Assembly: GCF_001584325.1 (NCBI RefSeq)
Contig: NZ_LSAZ01000041.1
Coordinates: 186,001-250,000, forward strand
Direction: 5' to 3'
DNA length: 64,000 nucleotides
From: Bacillus nakamurai
GTDB lineage: Bacteria > Bacillota > Bacilli > Bacillales > Bacillaceae
Shown here: positions 20,139-29,746 of the stretch, one piece after another
How the letters are laid out: each line of letters begins with the position of its first letter
How positions within the stretch are numbered: position 1 is the first letter of the stretch
Notes under the pieces: model-generated
What the model was told of the DNA's origin: nothing
Seen by the model: only the letters and a program-made list of their open reading frames with translations
Database searches by the model: none
Translations under genes and position numbers: made by a program

Positions 20139-20871
20139 TGAAAAAACGGCAGTCGTGACAGGAGCGTCACGCGGCATCGGACGGGCCATCGCGCTTGACC
20201 TTGCGAAAAACGGCGCAAATGTTGTGGTCAATTATTCAGGCAATGAAGCGAAAGCAAATGAAGTGGTGGATGAGATTAAATCATTGGGCCGAAACGCGAT
20301 CGCGGTAAAAGCAGATGTATCAAATCCCGAAGAAGTACAAAACATGATGAAAGAAGCTATCGCAGAATTTTCTTCTATTGACATTCTCGTGAACAATGCG
20401 GGCATTACGAAAGATAATTTATTGATGAGAATGAAAGAAAATGAATGGGATGACGTCATTAACATTAACCTAAAGGGTGTATTCAACTGCACAAAAGCTG
20501 TGACAAGACAGATGATGAAGCAGCGCTCCGGCCGGATTATCAATGTATCATCCATCGTCGGCGTCAGCGGAAACCCCGGTCAGGCCAACTATGTGGCGGC
20601 AAAAGCTGGTGTGATCGGCTTGACCAAATCATCAGCCAAAGAGCTTGCAAGCCGCAATATCACTGTAAATGCCATTGCGCCGGGCTTTATTTCCACAGAT
20701 ATGACGGACAAGCTTTCTAAAGAAGTCCAAGATGAAATGCTTAAGCAGATTCCGCTCGCGCGTTTCGGTGATCCGGGTGATGTCAGCAGCGTTGTGACGT
20801 TCCTGGCTTCTGAAGGAGCGCGTTATATGACGGGCCAGACCCTTCATATTGACGGCGGAATGGTGATGTAA
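20131..20871 (+). CDS. fabG: 3-oxoacyl-ACP reductase FabG
   Basis: NADPH-dependent reduction of 3-oxoacyl-ACP in each elongation round. Short-chain dehydrogenase fold: [10 protein letters not shown] nucleotide loop, [22 protein letters not shown] (catalytic Ser) and YVAAKAG (catalytic Tyr and Lys). 246 aa. GGAGGAG lies just before the ATG, within fabD. Confidence 0.97.
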   Translation: MLNEKTAVVTGASRGIGRAIALDLAKNGANVVVNYSGNEAKANEVVDEIKSLGRNAIAVKADVSNPEEVQNMMKEAIAEFSSIDILVNNAGITKDNLLMRMKENEWDDVININLKGVFNCTKAVTRQMMKQRSGRIINVSSIVGVSGNPGQANYVAAKAGVIGLTKSSAKELASRNITVNAIAPGFISTDMTDKLSKEVQDEMLKQIPLARFGDPGDVSSVVTFLASEGARYMTGQTLHIDGGMVM

Positions 20872-20904
20872 AGATTTGTTTTTAAAATTTCATCCTAGTT
20901 TCTC

Positions 20905-20933
20905 TAGTTTTTTAAAAACGAATCCACTATAAT
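20905..20933 (+). promoter_or_regulatory. Possible promoter for acpP
   Basis: A perfect TATAAT at 20928-20933 lies 23 bases before the acpP start; 17 bases upstream the -35 position holds only TAGTTT. This would give acpP extra transcription, which fits the high need for carrier protein. Weak because of the -35. Confidence 0.4.
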
Positions 20934-20956
20934 ACTTTGAGGGGAGGTGAATTGCT

Positions 20957-21190
20957 ATGGCAGATACATTAGAGCGTGTAACGAAAATCATCGTAGACCG
21001 CCTTGGCGTTGATGAAGCTGACGTCAAACTTGAAGCTTCTTTCAAGGAAGACTTAGGTGCTGATTCCCTAGATGTAGTTGAGCTTGTTATGGAACTTGAA
21101 GACGAGTTTGATATGGAGATTTCTGACGAAGATGCTGAAAAAATTGCAACAGTCGGCGACGCTGTGAACTACATACAAAACCAGCAATAA
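20957..21190 (+). CDS. acpP: Acyl carrier protein
   Basis: 77-residue acidic carrier. Ser37 in [12 protein letters not shown] is the site for the 4'-phosphopantetheine arm. GGGGAGGTGA before the ATG is a very strong ribosome site. Called acpA in B. subtilis. It ends the fatty-acid run; an imperfect hairpin follows, then rnc. Confidence 0.98.
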   Translation: MADTLERVTKIIVDRLGVDEADVKLEASFKEDLGADSLDVVELVMELEDEFDMEISDEDAEKIATVGDAVNYIQNQQ

Positions 21191-21200
21191 GCTGATGCTG

Positions 21201-21226
21201 AAAGTCCCGCCTAACCGCGGGGCTTT
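21201..21226 (+). terminator. Hairpin after acpP
   Basis: AAAGTCCCGC (21201-21210) pairs with GCGGGGCTTT (21217-21226), one T-G pair, loop of 6. The tail AGCCCTTTAAT is not U-rich enough for a strong terminator; it may reduce readthrough into rnc or protect the acpP message. Confidence 0.5.
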
Positions 21227-21328
21227 AGCCCTTTAATCGTGCGGTTATCAGCGTATGACGCTGTACGCGCTGCCGATTCCGTTTATGGTGAGGAGCGCGG
21301 TGAACCTGATGTGCCTATGGAGGTTACT

Positions 21329-22078
21329 ATGTCAAAACACTCACATTTTAAAGATAAAAAAAAGTTCTATAAAAAAATAGAGCAATTTAAAGAGTTCCAA
21401 GAACGGATTTCGGTTCATTTTCAAAACGAGAAACTTTTGTATCAAGCATTTACACATTCATCTTATGTGAATGAGCATCGGAAAAAGCCGTATGAAGATA
21501 ATGAAAGGCTTGAATTTTTAGGTGACGCTGTTTTGGAACTGACGATCTCCCAATTCTTATTTGCCAAATATCCGGCCATGAGTGAAGGAGATTTGACGAA
21601 GCTGAGAGCCGCTATCGTATGCGAGCCGTCACTCGTTTCCCTTGCCCACGAATTGTCCTTCGGCGATCTCGTGCTGCTTGGAAAAGGAGAAGAAATGACG
21701 GGCGGCAGAAAGCGTCCGGCGCTTTTAGCGGATGTGTTTGAAGCGTTTATCGGTGCGTTGTATCTGGATCAGGGCCTTGAGCCGGTTCAGCAATTCCTAA
21801 AAGTTTATGTATTCCCTAAAATAAACGATGGTGCTTTTTCTCATGTGATGGATTTTAAAAGCCAGCTTCAAGAATTTGTACAGCGAGACGGCAAAGGGTC
21901 GCTTGAGTACAAAATACTCAATGAAAAAGGGCCTGCCCATAACCGGGAATTCGAAGCCATCGTCTCTCTTAAAGGCGAATCGCTCGGTGTCGGTAACGGC
22001 CGCTCCAAAAAAGAAGCCGAGCAGCACGCAGCGCAGGAAGCTCTTGCAAAACTGCAAAAACACCATACGAAACAATAA
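21329..22078 (+). CDS. rnc: Ribonuclease III
   Basis: Cleaves double-stranded RNA in rRNA maturation and mRNA decay; essential in B. subtilis because it silences prophage toxins. The nuclease domain has [14 protein letters not shown] with the catalytic acidic residues (near residue 55), and the C-terminal dsRNA-binding domain spans about 175-245 ([16 protein letters not shown]). Start at ATG 21329 ([10 protein letters not shown], 249 aa) after GGAGG at 21319-21323; an upstream in-frame GTG at 21239 would add 30 unlike residues. Confidence 0.97.
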   Translation: MSKHSHFKDKKKFYKKIEQFKEFQERISVHFQNEKLLYQAFTHSSYVNEHRKKPYEDNERLEFLGDAVLELTISQFLFAKYPAMSEGDLTKLRAAIVCEPSLVSLAHELSFGDLVLLGKGEEMTGGRKRPALLADVFEAFIGALYLDQGLEPVQQFLKVYVFPKINDGAFSHVMDFKSQLQEFVQRDGKGSLEYKILNEKGPAHNREFEAIVSLKGESLGVGNGRSKKEAEQHAAQEALAKLQKHHTKQ

Positions 22079-22106
22079 AATCCCCCTGTATCTCCTAGGG
22101 GGATTT
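22078..22106 (+). terminator. Terminator after rnc
   Basis: AAATCCCCCT (22078-22087) pairs perfectly with AGGGGGATTT (22097-22106), loop of 9, starting right after the rnc stop codon. The tail TTTCAG is short. Confidence 0.75.
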
Positions 22107-22181
22107 CAGTATGTTTGCCGACTGATATAAGCGTGTGATTATGATAATATTGAGATACTTATACGATAAGGAGGATCTAGG

Positions 22182-25100
22182 ATGTTCCTCAAACGTTTAG
22201 ACGTTATAGGATTTAAATCATTTGCAGAACGGATCTCCGTTGACTTTGTGAAAGGCGTCACGGCCGTTGTCGGACCGAACGGAAGCGGAAAAAGCAACAT
22301 TACGGAAGCGATCCGCTGGGTGCTTGGCGAACAATCGGCCCGCTCGCTTCGCGGAGGGAAAATGGAGGATATTATTTTTGCCGGAAGTGACTCGCGCAAA
22401 CGGCTGAACCTTGCTGAAGTCACTTTGACGCTTGATAATGAAGATCATTTTCTGCCGATTGATTTTCACGAAGTCAGTGTGACAAGACGGGTGTACCGAT
22501 CAGGAGAAAGTGAATTTCTCATTAACAACCAGCAGTGCCGCCTGAAGGATATCATCGATTTATTTATGGATTCCGGGCTCGGAAAAGAAGCGTTTTCCAT
22601 TATCAGCCAAGGGAAAGTCGAAGAAATCCTCAGCAGCAAGGCAGAAGACCGCCGCAGTATTTTTGAAGAAGCGGCTGGAGTGCTGAAATATAAAACAAGA
22701 AAGAAAAAAGCAGAAAACAAGCTGTTTGAGACGCAGGATAACTTAAACAGGGTGGAAGATATTCTTCACGAACTTGAAGGCCAGGTCGAACCGCTCAAAA
22801 TCCAGGCATCTATCGCCAAAGATTACTTAGAGAAAAAGAAAGAGCTTGAGCACGTTGAAATTGCCCTCACCGCCTTTGATATCGAAGAGCTGCATGGAAA
22901 ATGGTCGGGCTTAAAAGAAAAGGTGCACGCGGCAAAAGAAGAAGAGCTTGCAGAATCATCGGCAATATCGGCCAAAGAAGCGATGATTGAAGAGACGCGA
23001 GATAAAATTCACGCTCTTGACGAATCAGTAAACGAACTGCAGCAGGTTCTGCTCGTGACAAGTGAAGAGCTGGAAAAGCTCGAAGGCCGGAAAGAAGTCC
23101 TGAAAGAACGCAAAAAAAACGCCGCACAAAACCAAGAACAGCTTGAGGAAGCGGTTACGCACTATGAAAAAAAAGAAACCGAACTGAAAGCAAACATTTC
23201 GAAGCAGTCGGCTGTTTATGACAAGCTGCGGGCAGAAGTAAAACTATTAAAAGCCCAGGTAAAAGAAAAGCAGCAGGCCCTCAGTCTGCATAACGAAAAC
23301 GTAGAAGAGAAAATTGAACAATTAAAAAGCGATTACTTTGAGCTGTTAAATGGTCAGGCGGCGATTCGGAATGAGCTTCAGCTTTTGGATGACCAAATGT
23401 CCCAATCAGCCGTTCAGCAGGCAAGACTGACGGCAAATAACGAAAAATACATCCAAGAACGAAAAGACATTTCTGTCCGAAAAGCGGCGTGTGAGGATGA
23501 ACTGGCCCGCATTGAAGAGGATATTCACAATCAGGTCGGCAGATACCGCGACGTGCAGACGGCATATGAACAGAAAAAACGCCAATATGAAAAGAAAGAA
23601 TCCGCGCTTTATCAGGCATATCAATTTGTCCAGCAGGCCAGATCAAAAAAGGATATGCTTGAAACAATGCAAGGTGACTTTTCAGGATTTTATCAAGGCG
23701 TAAAAGAAGTGCTGAAAGCAAAGGAGCAGCTCGGCGGAATCCGGGGTGCTGTTCTTGAACTGATCACAACCGAACAAAAATATGAAACGGCAATTGAAAT
23801 CGCGCTCGGCGCAGCGGCGCAGCACGTCGTCACAGAAGATGAGCAGTCCGCGAGAAAAGCGATTCAGTATTTAAAACAGAATTCCTTTGGCCGCGCGACG
23901 TTTCTGCCGCTTACGGTCATCAAAAACCGCCAGCTGCAGTCTCGGGACGAGCAGGCGGCACAGGGGCATCCTTCTTTTCTAGGCGTGGCAAGCGAACTCG
24001 TCACATATGACCAGGCCTACCGAAACGTCATACAAAACCTGCTCGGCACGGTGCTGATTACCGAGAATTTAAAAGGCGCAAATGAACTGGCCAAGCTTCT
24101 CGGCCACCGCTACCGCATCGTCACGCTTGAGGGTGATGTCGTGAATCCCGGCGGGTCTATGACGGGCGGCGCGGTGAAAAAGAAAAACAATTCTTTGCTC
24201 GGCCGGAGCCGTGAGCTTGAAACGGTGACGGCGCGGCTTGCCGAAATGGAAGAAAAAACGGCTGCGCTTGAAAAAGAAGTCAAAACGCTGAAACAAGCCA
24301 TTCAGGAACTTGAGAATACGCTTACCGGCTTGCGTGAAGACGGGGAAGCCTTCAGAAGCAAACAGCAGGATGTAAAAGGCCGGCTGTATGAACTCGAAGT
24401 CGCCGAAAAAAACATCAATACCCACCTGGAGCTTTATGATCAGGAGAAAGCGTCACTCACTGAAAACAGCCTGGAAAAACAGACGCGTAAATCGGAATTG
24501 GAAAAGCAGCTCGAAGAGGCATCAACCCAGCTGAAAGAGCTTGAAGAGGAAATGGACAGGCTGACAAAGCAAAAGCAAACCCAGTCCTCTACAAAAGAAA
24601 CGCTCTCTCATGAACTGACAGAATGCAAAGTAGCAGCAGCCAAAAAAGAACAGGCATGCACGAGCGAAGAGGAAAATCTCACAAGGCTGAAAAAAGAGCT
24701 CGAAGAAACACAGCTTGCTCTACAAGAAACGAAAGAAGATTTAAGTTTCTTAACCTCTGAGATGACCTCAAGCACCAGCGGAGAAGAGCAGCTTGAAGAA
24801 GCGGCAAAGCATAAGCTGCACGATAAAACGAGAACGATTGAACTGATTGCGCTGCGGCGCGACCAGCGTGTCAAACTGCAGCGGGCCCTTGATACGAACG
24901 AGCTTGAGCTGAAAGAGATGAAGCGCCTGTACAAGCAAAAAACTGCCCTCCTGAAAGATGAAGAAGTAAAGCTTGGCCGGATGGAGGTGGAGCTCGATAA
25001 TTTACTGCAATATTTACGGGAAGAATACAGCTTATCCTTTGAAGGGGCAAAAGAAAAGTTTCAGCTCGAAACAGAACCTGAAGAGGCCAGAAAACGGGTC

Positions 25101-25742
25101 AAGCTGATCAAGCTTTCAATAGAAGAGCTTGGAACGGTCAACCTCGGAAGCATCGATGAATTCGAAAGAGTCAATGAGCGGTATGAGTTTTTAACAGAGC
25201 AAAAAAATGATCTGACAGAAGCGAAAAATACGTTGTTCCAAGTCATTGAAGAGATGGATTCCGAAATGACGAAGCGTTTTCATGAGACGTTTGTCCAAAT
25301 CCGTTCCCACTTTAATGACGTGTTCCGTTCCTTATTCGGGGGAGGACGCGCCGAACTGAAGCTTACCGATCCGAATGACCTTCTCAACTCAGGTGTGGAC
25401 ATCATCGCGCAGCCCCCGGGGAAAAAACTGCAAAACTTAAATCTTTTGTCGGGAGGAGAACGCGCGCTTACGGCCATTGCCCTCTTGTTCTCCATTTTGA
25501 AGGTAAGGCCTGTGCCGTTTTGCGTTCTTGATGAAGTCGAAGCTGCGCTTGATGAAGCCAATGTATTCAGGTTTGCTCAATACTTAAAGAAATACAGCGG
25601 CGACAGCCAGTTTATCGTCATCACCCACAGAAAAGGCACGATGGAAGAAGCGGATGTCCTTTACGGCGTCACCATGCAGGAATCCGGCGTCTCCAAGATG
25701 GTTTCAGTAAAACTGGAAGAAACAAAAGAATTCGTTCAGTAA
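22182..25742 (+). CDS. smc: Chromosome condensation ATPase SMC
   Basis: Dimeric SMC that loads at ParB sites and organises the chromosome with ScpAB. Head parts: Walker A GPNGSGKSN (about residue 32), LLSGGERALTAIALLF signature and Walker B PFCVLDEVEAALDE at the C-terminal end. Two long coiled coils (about 165-500 and 680-1000) flank a hinge (about 505-665) with GGSMTGGA at its end. 1186 aa. GATAAGGAGGAT precedes the ATG. ftsY follows after 19 bases. The 75 bases behind the rnc terminator hold no strong promoter that I can see. Confidence 0.97.
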   Translation: MFLKRLDVIGFKSFAERISVDFVKGVTAVVGPNGSGKSNITEAIRWVLGEQSARSLRGGKMEDIIFAGSDSRKRLNLAEVTLTLDNEDHFLPIDFHEVSVTRRVYRSGESEFLINNQQCRLKDIIDLFMDSGLGKEAFSIISQGKVEEILSSKAEDRRSIFEEAAGVLKYKTRKKKAENKLFETQDNLNRVEDILHELEGQVEPLKIQASIAKDYLEKKKELEHVEIALTAFDIEELHGKWSGLKEKVHAAKEEELAESSAISAKEAMIEETRDKIHALDESVNELQQVLLVTSEELEKLEGRKEVLKERKKNAAQNQEQLEEAVTHYEKKETELKANISKQSAVYDKLRAEVKLLKAQVKEKQQALSLHNENVEEKIEQLKSDYFELLNGQAAIRNELQLLDDQMSQSAVQQARLTANNEKYIQERKDISVRKAACEDELARIEEDIHNQVGRYRDVQTAYEQKKRQYEKKESALYQAYQFVQQARSKKDMLETMQGDFSGFYQGVKEVLKAKEQLGGIRGAVLELITTEQKYETAIEIALGAAAQHVVTEDEQSARKAIQYLKQNSFGRATFLPLTVIKNRQLQSRDEQAAQGHPSFLGVASELVTYDQAYRNVIQNLLGTVLITENLKGANELAKLLGHRYRIVTLEGDVVNPGGSMTGGAVKKKNNSLLGRSRELETVTARLAEMEEKTAALEKEVKTLKQAIQELENTLTGLREDGEAFRSKQQDVKGRLYELEVAEKNINTHLELYDQEKASLTENSLEKQTRKSELEKQLEEASTQLKELEEEMDRLTKQKQTQSSTKETLSHELTECKVAAAKKEQACTSEEENLTRLKKELEETQLALQETKEDLSFLTSEMTSSTSGEEQLEEAAKHKLHDKTRTIELIALRRDQRVKLQRALDTNELELKEMKRLYKQKTALLKDEEVKLGRMEVELDNLLQYLREEYSLSFEGAKEKFQLETEPEEARKRVKLIKLSIEELGTVNLGSIDEFERVNERYEFLTEQKNDLTEAKNTLFQVIEEMDSEMTKRFHETFVQIRSHFNDVFRSLFGGGRAELKLTDPNDLLNSGVDIIAQPPGKKLQNLNLLSGGERALTAIALLFSILKVRPVPFCVLDEVEAALDEANVFRFAQYLKKYSGDSQFIVITHRKGTMEEADVLYGVTMQESGVSKMVSVKLEETKEFVQ

Positions 25743-25761
25743 CGAGGAAAGAGGTTGAAAG

Positions 25762-26751
25762 ATGAGCTTTTTTAAAAAATTAAAAGAGAAAATCACGAAA
25801 CAGACAGACTCTGTATCTGAAAAATTTAAAGAGGGGCTTGAAAAAACAAGAAACTCTTTCTCAAATAAAGTGAACGATCTCGTCTCCCGCTATCGGAAAG
25901 TCGACGAAGACTTTTTTGAAGAGCTTGAGGAATTGCTGATCAGCGCGGACGTAGGCTTTACAACAGTAATGGAGCTGATTGACGAGCTGAAAAAAGAAGT
26001 GAAGCTGAAGAATATCCAAGATCCTCAGGAAGTTCAATCCGTTATTTCTGAAAAGCTTGTCGAGATTTATAACAGCGGCGACGAACAAATTTCTGAATTG
26101 AACATTCAGGACGGCCGCTTAAACGTCATCCTGCTTGTCGGCGTGAACGGCGTCGGAAAAACGACAACGATCGGTAAACTTGCCCATAAGCTGAAAAACG
26201 AGGGCAAGTCAGTCGTGCTGGCTGCCGGAGACACATTCAGAGCGGGAGCGATCGAACAGCTTGAAGTTTGGGGAGAACGGTCCGGTGTGCCTGTGATTAA
26301 GCAGGCTGCGGGAAGCGATCCTGCGGCGGTTATTTACGATGCCGTACATGCCGCAAAAGCAAGAGGAGCGGATGTGTTAATTTGTGATACGGCCGGCCGC
26401 CTCCAAAATAAAGTAAACTTAATGAAAGAGCTTGAAAAAGTGAAACGCGTCATTGAAAGAGAAGTGCCTGACGCGCCCCACGAGGTTCTGCTCGCTCTCG
26501 ATGCGACGACAGGCCAAAATGCGATGGCGCAGGCTAAAGAATTCTCCAAAGCGACAAATGTGACGGGAATCGCGTTAACGAAGCTCGACGGAACCGCAAA
26601 AGGCGGCATTGTTTTGGCGATCCGCAATGAGCTCCACATTCCGGTTAAACTGGTCGGGCTCGGCGAAAAAGTCGATGATCTTCAGCCGTTTGATGCAGAA
26701 TCGTACGTATACGGACTCTTTTCAGACTTAGTGGAAAATGCGGAAGAATAG
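25762..26751 (+). CDS. ftsY: SRP receptor GTPase FtsY
   Basis: Docks signal recognition particle-ribosome complexes at the membrane. It has the NG domain only: a short basic N-terminus, no long acidic A domain as in E. coli. G motifs: GVNGVGKTTTIGKLA, DTFRAGA, DTAGRLQ, TKLDGTAKGG and GLGEKVDDLQPF. 329 aa. ATG at 25762 follows GAAAGAGGTTG. A clear terminator lies 13 bases after the stop. Confidence 0.97.
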   Translation: MSFFKKLKEKITKQTDSVSEKFKEGLEKTRNSFSNKVNDLVSRYRKVDEDFFEELEELLISADVGFTTVMELIDELKKEVKLKNIQDPQEVQSVISEKLVEIYNSGDEQISELNIQDGRLNVILLVGVNGVGKTTTIGKLAHKLKNEGKSVVLAAGDTFRAGAIEQLEVWGERSGVPVIKQAAGSDPAAVIYDAVHAAKARGADVLICDTAGRLQNKVNLMKELEKVKRVIEREVPDAPHEVLLALDATTGQNAMAQAKEFSKATNVTGIALTKLDGTAKGGIVLAIRNELHIPVKLVGLGEKVDDLQPFDAESYVYGLFSDLVENAEE

Positions 26752-26763
26752 ACAGCCGTTTTC

Positions 26764-26790
26764 AGCCGGAGCATAACGCTCCGGCTTTTC
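26764..26790 (+). terminator. Terminator after ftsY
   Basis: AGCCGGAGC (26764-26772) pairs perfectly with GCTCCGGCT (26778-26786), 5-base loop, followed by TTTC. Separates smc-ftsY from ylxM-ffh. Confidence 0.85.
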
Positions 26791-26884
26791 GCTTACAGAA
26801 AGCCGCGGAATAAAATAAAAACGGCATAATATTCTAGAGAGAATGAAGGGATTTCGGCCGAATTTCTATTGACAAGATAAAAAC

Positions 26885-26913
26885 TTGACAGTTGCTTTGA
26901 AACCATGTAAACT
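26885..26913 (+). promoter_or_regulatory. Sigma-A promoter of ylxM-ffh
   Basis: Perfect TTGACA (26885-26890), 17 bases, TAAACT (26908-26913), 44 bases before the ylxM start. Another TTGACA (26868-26873) lies just upstream without a good partner. Confidence 0.8.
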
Positions 26914-26957
26914 AAGTTTTTGTAAAGGGATTTGACTTAACAAAGGGGAGAGCTCAA

Positions 26958-27290
26958 ATGTCGCTCGAAAAAACGACGAGAATGAACTATTTGTTTGACT
27001 TTTATCAGTCGTTGTTGACGTCAAAACAAAAGAGCTATATGTCGCTTTATTATTTGGACGATTTCTCCCTTGGTGAAATAGCCGAAGAGTATGACGTTTC
27101 AAGACAAGCCGTTTACGATAACATTAAACGGACAGAAGCGATGCTTGAACAATATGAAGAAAAACTGCTCCTTTTAAAGAAGTTTCAGGAGCGTAAAGAG
27201 ATGTTTACAAAGCTGAAAGAGCTTTCTTCCGGCTTGCAGGAAGAAAAAGAAATGACGGCTCTGATTGAAGCGCTTGAGAAATTAGATTAG
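26958..27290 (+). CDS. ylxM: SRP-associated helix-turn-helix protein YlxM
   Basis: 110-residue protein of a Gram-positive family encoded before ffh; reported to affect SRP activity in streptococci. Looks like a sigma-70 region 4-type helix-turn-helix: [20 protein letters not shown], then [19 protein letters not shown], then a C-terminal helix. It may bind SRP RNA rather than DNA; that is inference. AAAGGGGAGAG precedes the ATG. 13 bases before ffh. Confidence 0.93.
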   Translation: MSLEKTTRMNYLFDFYQSLLTSKQKSYMSLYYLDDFSLGEIAEEYDVSRQAVYDNIKRTEAMLEQYEEKLLLLKKFQERKEMFTKLKELSSGLQEEKEMTALIEALEKLD

Positions 27291-27303
27291 GAGGCGGCAA
27301 ACA

Positions 27304-28644
27304 ATGGCATTTGAAGGATTAGCCGACCGACTGCAAAAGACGATTTCAAAAATCCGCGGAAAAGGAAAAGTCAGCGAACAAGACGTTAAAGAGATGATGC
27401 GTGAAGTTCGTCTTGCGCTTCTTGAGGCTGACGTTAACTTTAAAGTCGTAAAGGATTTTGTGAAAAAAGTAAGTGAACGGGCCGTCGGGCAAGACGTCAT
27501 GAAGAGTCTGACACCCGGACAGCAGGTTATTAAAGTCGTAAAAGAAGAGCTTACCGAGCTGATGGGCGGCGAAGAGAGCAAAATCGCCGTTGCCAAACGC
27601 CCGCCGACCGTTATTATGATGGTCGGCCTCCAAGGTGCCGGTAAAACGACAACCACGGGGAAGCTCGCCAATCTGCTGCGCAAAAAGCATAATCGCAAAC
27701 CGCTGCTCGTGGCTGCGGATATTTACCGACCTGCTGCGATCAAGCAGCTGGAAACACTGGGGAAACAGCTTGATATGCCCGTTTTTTCACTCGGCGATCA
27801 GGTCAGCCCTGTGGAAATCGCCAGACAGGCGATTGAAAAAGCGAAGGAAGAACACTACGATTATGTGATCTTAGACACCGCCGGACGCCTGCACATTGAT
27901 CATGAACTGATGGATGAGCTCGCCGGCGTGAAGGAAGTCGCAAATCCTGAGGAAATTTTCCTTGTCGTCGACTCAATGACCGGTCAGGACGCGGTAAACG
28001 TCGCCAAAAGCTTCAATGATCAGCTCGGATTAACCGGTGTTGTATTGACGAAGCTTGACGGGGATACCCGCGGCGGCGCGGCGCTTTCAATCCGCGCAGT
28101 GACAAACACGCCGATTAAGTTTGCAGGATTGGGAGAAAAACTCGACGCGCTTGAAGCGTTCCATCCTGAACGGATGGCTTCCCGGATTCTCGGAATGGGC
28201 GACGTGTTAACCTTGATCGAAAAAGCTCAGGCGACAGTCGATGAAGACAAAGCCAAAGAGCTTGAACAAAAAATGAGAACGATGAGCTTCACATTGGACG
28301 ACTTTTTGGAACAGCTCGGTCAGGTCAGAAACATGGGCCCTCTTGACGAACTGCTGCAAATGATGCCCGGCGCAGGCAAAATGAAAGGCTTAAAAAACAT
28401 CCAAGTGGATGAAAAACAGCTGAATCATGTAGAAGCGATCATTAAATCAATGACTGTTCTTGAAAAAGAACAGCCGGATATCATCAATGCCAGCCGGCGC
28501 AAGCGGATTGCGAAAGGAAGCGGAACATCCGTTCAGGAAGTCAACCGTCTTTTAAAGCAGTTTGAGGAAATGAAAAAAATGATGAAGCAAATGACAAACA
28601 TGTCAAAAGGGAAGAAAAAAGGCTTTAAATTACCTTTTATGTAA
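27304..28644 (+). CDS. ffh: Signal recognition particle protein Ffh
   Basis: GTPase that binds signal peptides of nascent membrane and secreted proteins, with scRNA. N and G domains (about 1-295): GLQGAGKTTTTGKLA, DIYRPAA, DTAGRLH, TKLDGDTRGG, GLGEKLDALEAF. The methionine-rich M domain (about 300-446) ends in MKKMMKQMTNMSKGKKKG and binds signal peptide and RNA. 446 aa. Its receptor FtsY is encoded 550 bases upstream. Confidence 0.97.
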   Translation: MAFEGLADRLQKTISKIRGKGKVSEQDVKEMMREVRLALLEADVNFKVVKDFVKKVSERAVGQDVMKSLTPGQQVIKVVKEELTELMGGEESKIAVAKRPPTVIMMVGLQGAGKTTTTGKLANLLRKKHNRKPLLVAADIYRPAAIKQLETLGKQLDMPVFSLGDQVSPVEIARQAIEKAKEEHYDYVILDTAGRLHIDHELMDELAGVKEVANPEEIFLVVDSMTGQDAVNVAKSFNDQLGLTGVVLTKLDGDTRGGAALSIRAVTNTPIKFAGLGEKLDALEAFHPERMASRILGMGDVLTLIEKAQATVDEDKAKELEQKMRTMSFTLDDFLEQLGQVRNMGPLDELLQMMPGAGKMKGLKNIQVDEKQLNHVEAIIKSMTVLEKEQPDIINASRRKRIAKGSGTSVQEVNRLLKQFEEMKKMMKQMTNMSKGKKKGFKLPFM

Positions 28645-28683
28645 TCGGTTATACATGATAAAACCGTTGTTAAGAAAAAACAC

Positions 28684-28712
28684 TTTACAAACACTTTTAT
28701 CATTGTTAATAT
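28684..28712 (+). promoter_or_regulatory. Promoter for rpsP
   Basis: TTTACA (28684-28689), 17 bases, TAATAT (28707-28712), 37 bases before the rpsP start. A TATACT at 28710-28715 overlaps but would need a 20-base spacer. The A+T-rich gap after ffh has no other clear signal. Confidence 0.6.
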
Positions 28713-28725
28713 ACTATCTTGTTGA

Positions 28726-29021
<296 letters not shown>

Positions 29022-29022
<1 letters not shown>

Positions 29023-29267
29023 TGACTGATCAGCACTTGGAAGATTTGATTGTCAGTGTTGTGGCTCCGCTTGTCGACCATCCGGAAGACATCCGGGTCA
29101 CAAAAGAAGAGACCGATCAAAAGATTGCGCTTCGCTTATCTGTCAATGAGTCAGATACCGGTAAAATTATCGGAAAGCAAGGCCGGACTGCAAAAGCGAT
29201 TCGAACGGTTGTTTTTGCAGCTGGCGCACAGTCTTCTAAGAAAGTTCAATTTGAGATATTTGACTAA
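29022..29267 (+). CDS. khpA: KH-domain RNA-binding protein KhpA (YlqC)
   Basis: 81-residue single KH domain. The RNA-gripping GxxG loop is GKQG in TGKIIGKQGRTAKAIRTVV (residues about 47-62). In streptococci KhpA pairs with KhpB/Jag and affects cell length and division; the B. subtilis role is less clear. Starts on the ATG overlapping the rpsP stop. A terminator follows at its own stop codon. Confidence 0.93.
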
Positions 29268-29298
29268 AAGGGAGAGGGCCGGCACCTCCCCTTTTTTT
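29266..29298 (+). terminator. Terminator after khpA
   Basis: AAAAGGGAG (29266-29274) pairs with CTCCCCTTTT (29287-29296) with one bulged C, followed by a run of T. Starts inside the khpA stop codon. It would end part of the rpsP-khpA transcript before ylqD. Confidence 0.8.
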
Positions 29299-29355
29299 AC
29301 ACGTAAAAAAAGCAAATGAACAGAAATATGTTGGAAAAGTGGGGAGTCTGGTCCT

Positions 29356-29742
29356 ATGCAGATTATTCACAGGGTAACCGTTATGCAGGTTCTGACCGAG
29401 CAAAGTAAAGAAAAGCTTTTGGCCTCTTTTGCAGAAAAAAAGCAAATGCTTGAACGAGAATGCAGCCAGCTCTATTTTCAGCTTAGAAAACATGAAAAAG
29501 ATCAGCAGAATCCGGATGTGGCGGAATCTTTTAAAAAAGCCATTGAAAAAAGACAAGACAAAATCAAAATGATCGATTTCCAGATGAGCCAGACACACAC
29601 GCTGCCGCTTGGAAGTGAAGTGAAGGAAAAGGAGATCGATGCGCTGCTTTCGATTGAAGTCGGTGATAACTGGCATGAAAAAACAGCGGCAAATACCATC
29701 GTCATAAAAGACGGGGTAGTAATTGAAATTCGCCCGAGGTGA
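29356..29742 (+). CDS. ylqD: Uncharacterised conserved protein YlqD
   Basis: 128 residues, function unknown. The middle (about 15-75) is rich in Lys, Glu and Gln with heptad-like leucines and looks like a coiled coil ([19 protein letters not shown]). The C-terminal third, [17 protein letters not shown] then [13 protein letters not shown], looks like a small beta domain. No signal peptide, membrane helix or catalytic motif. Always placed between khpA and rimM in the B. subtilis group as I recall. Start at ATG 29356 after GGGGAGTC; rimM begins 4 bases after its stop. Confidence 0.85.
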   Translation: MQIIHRVTVMQVLTEQSKEKLLASFAEKKQMLERECSQLYFQLRKHEKDQQNPDVAESFKKAIEKRQDKIKMIDFQMSQTHTLPLGSEVKEKEIDALLSIEVGDNWHEKTAANTIVIKDGVVIEIRPR

Positions 29743-29746
29743 TGAT

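Noticed and set aside
21239..21328. 30-residue extension of RNase III upstream
   Set aside because: Not like the family, and a good ribosome site precedes ATG 21329.
22107..22181. Promoter before smc (TTGCCG and TATGAT)
   Set aside because: The best pair has a 19-base spacer and overlaps A+T-rich sequence; too weak to list.
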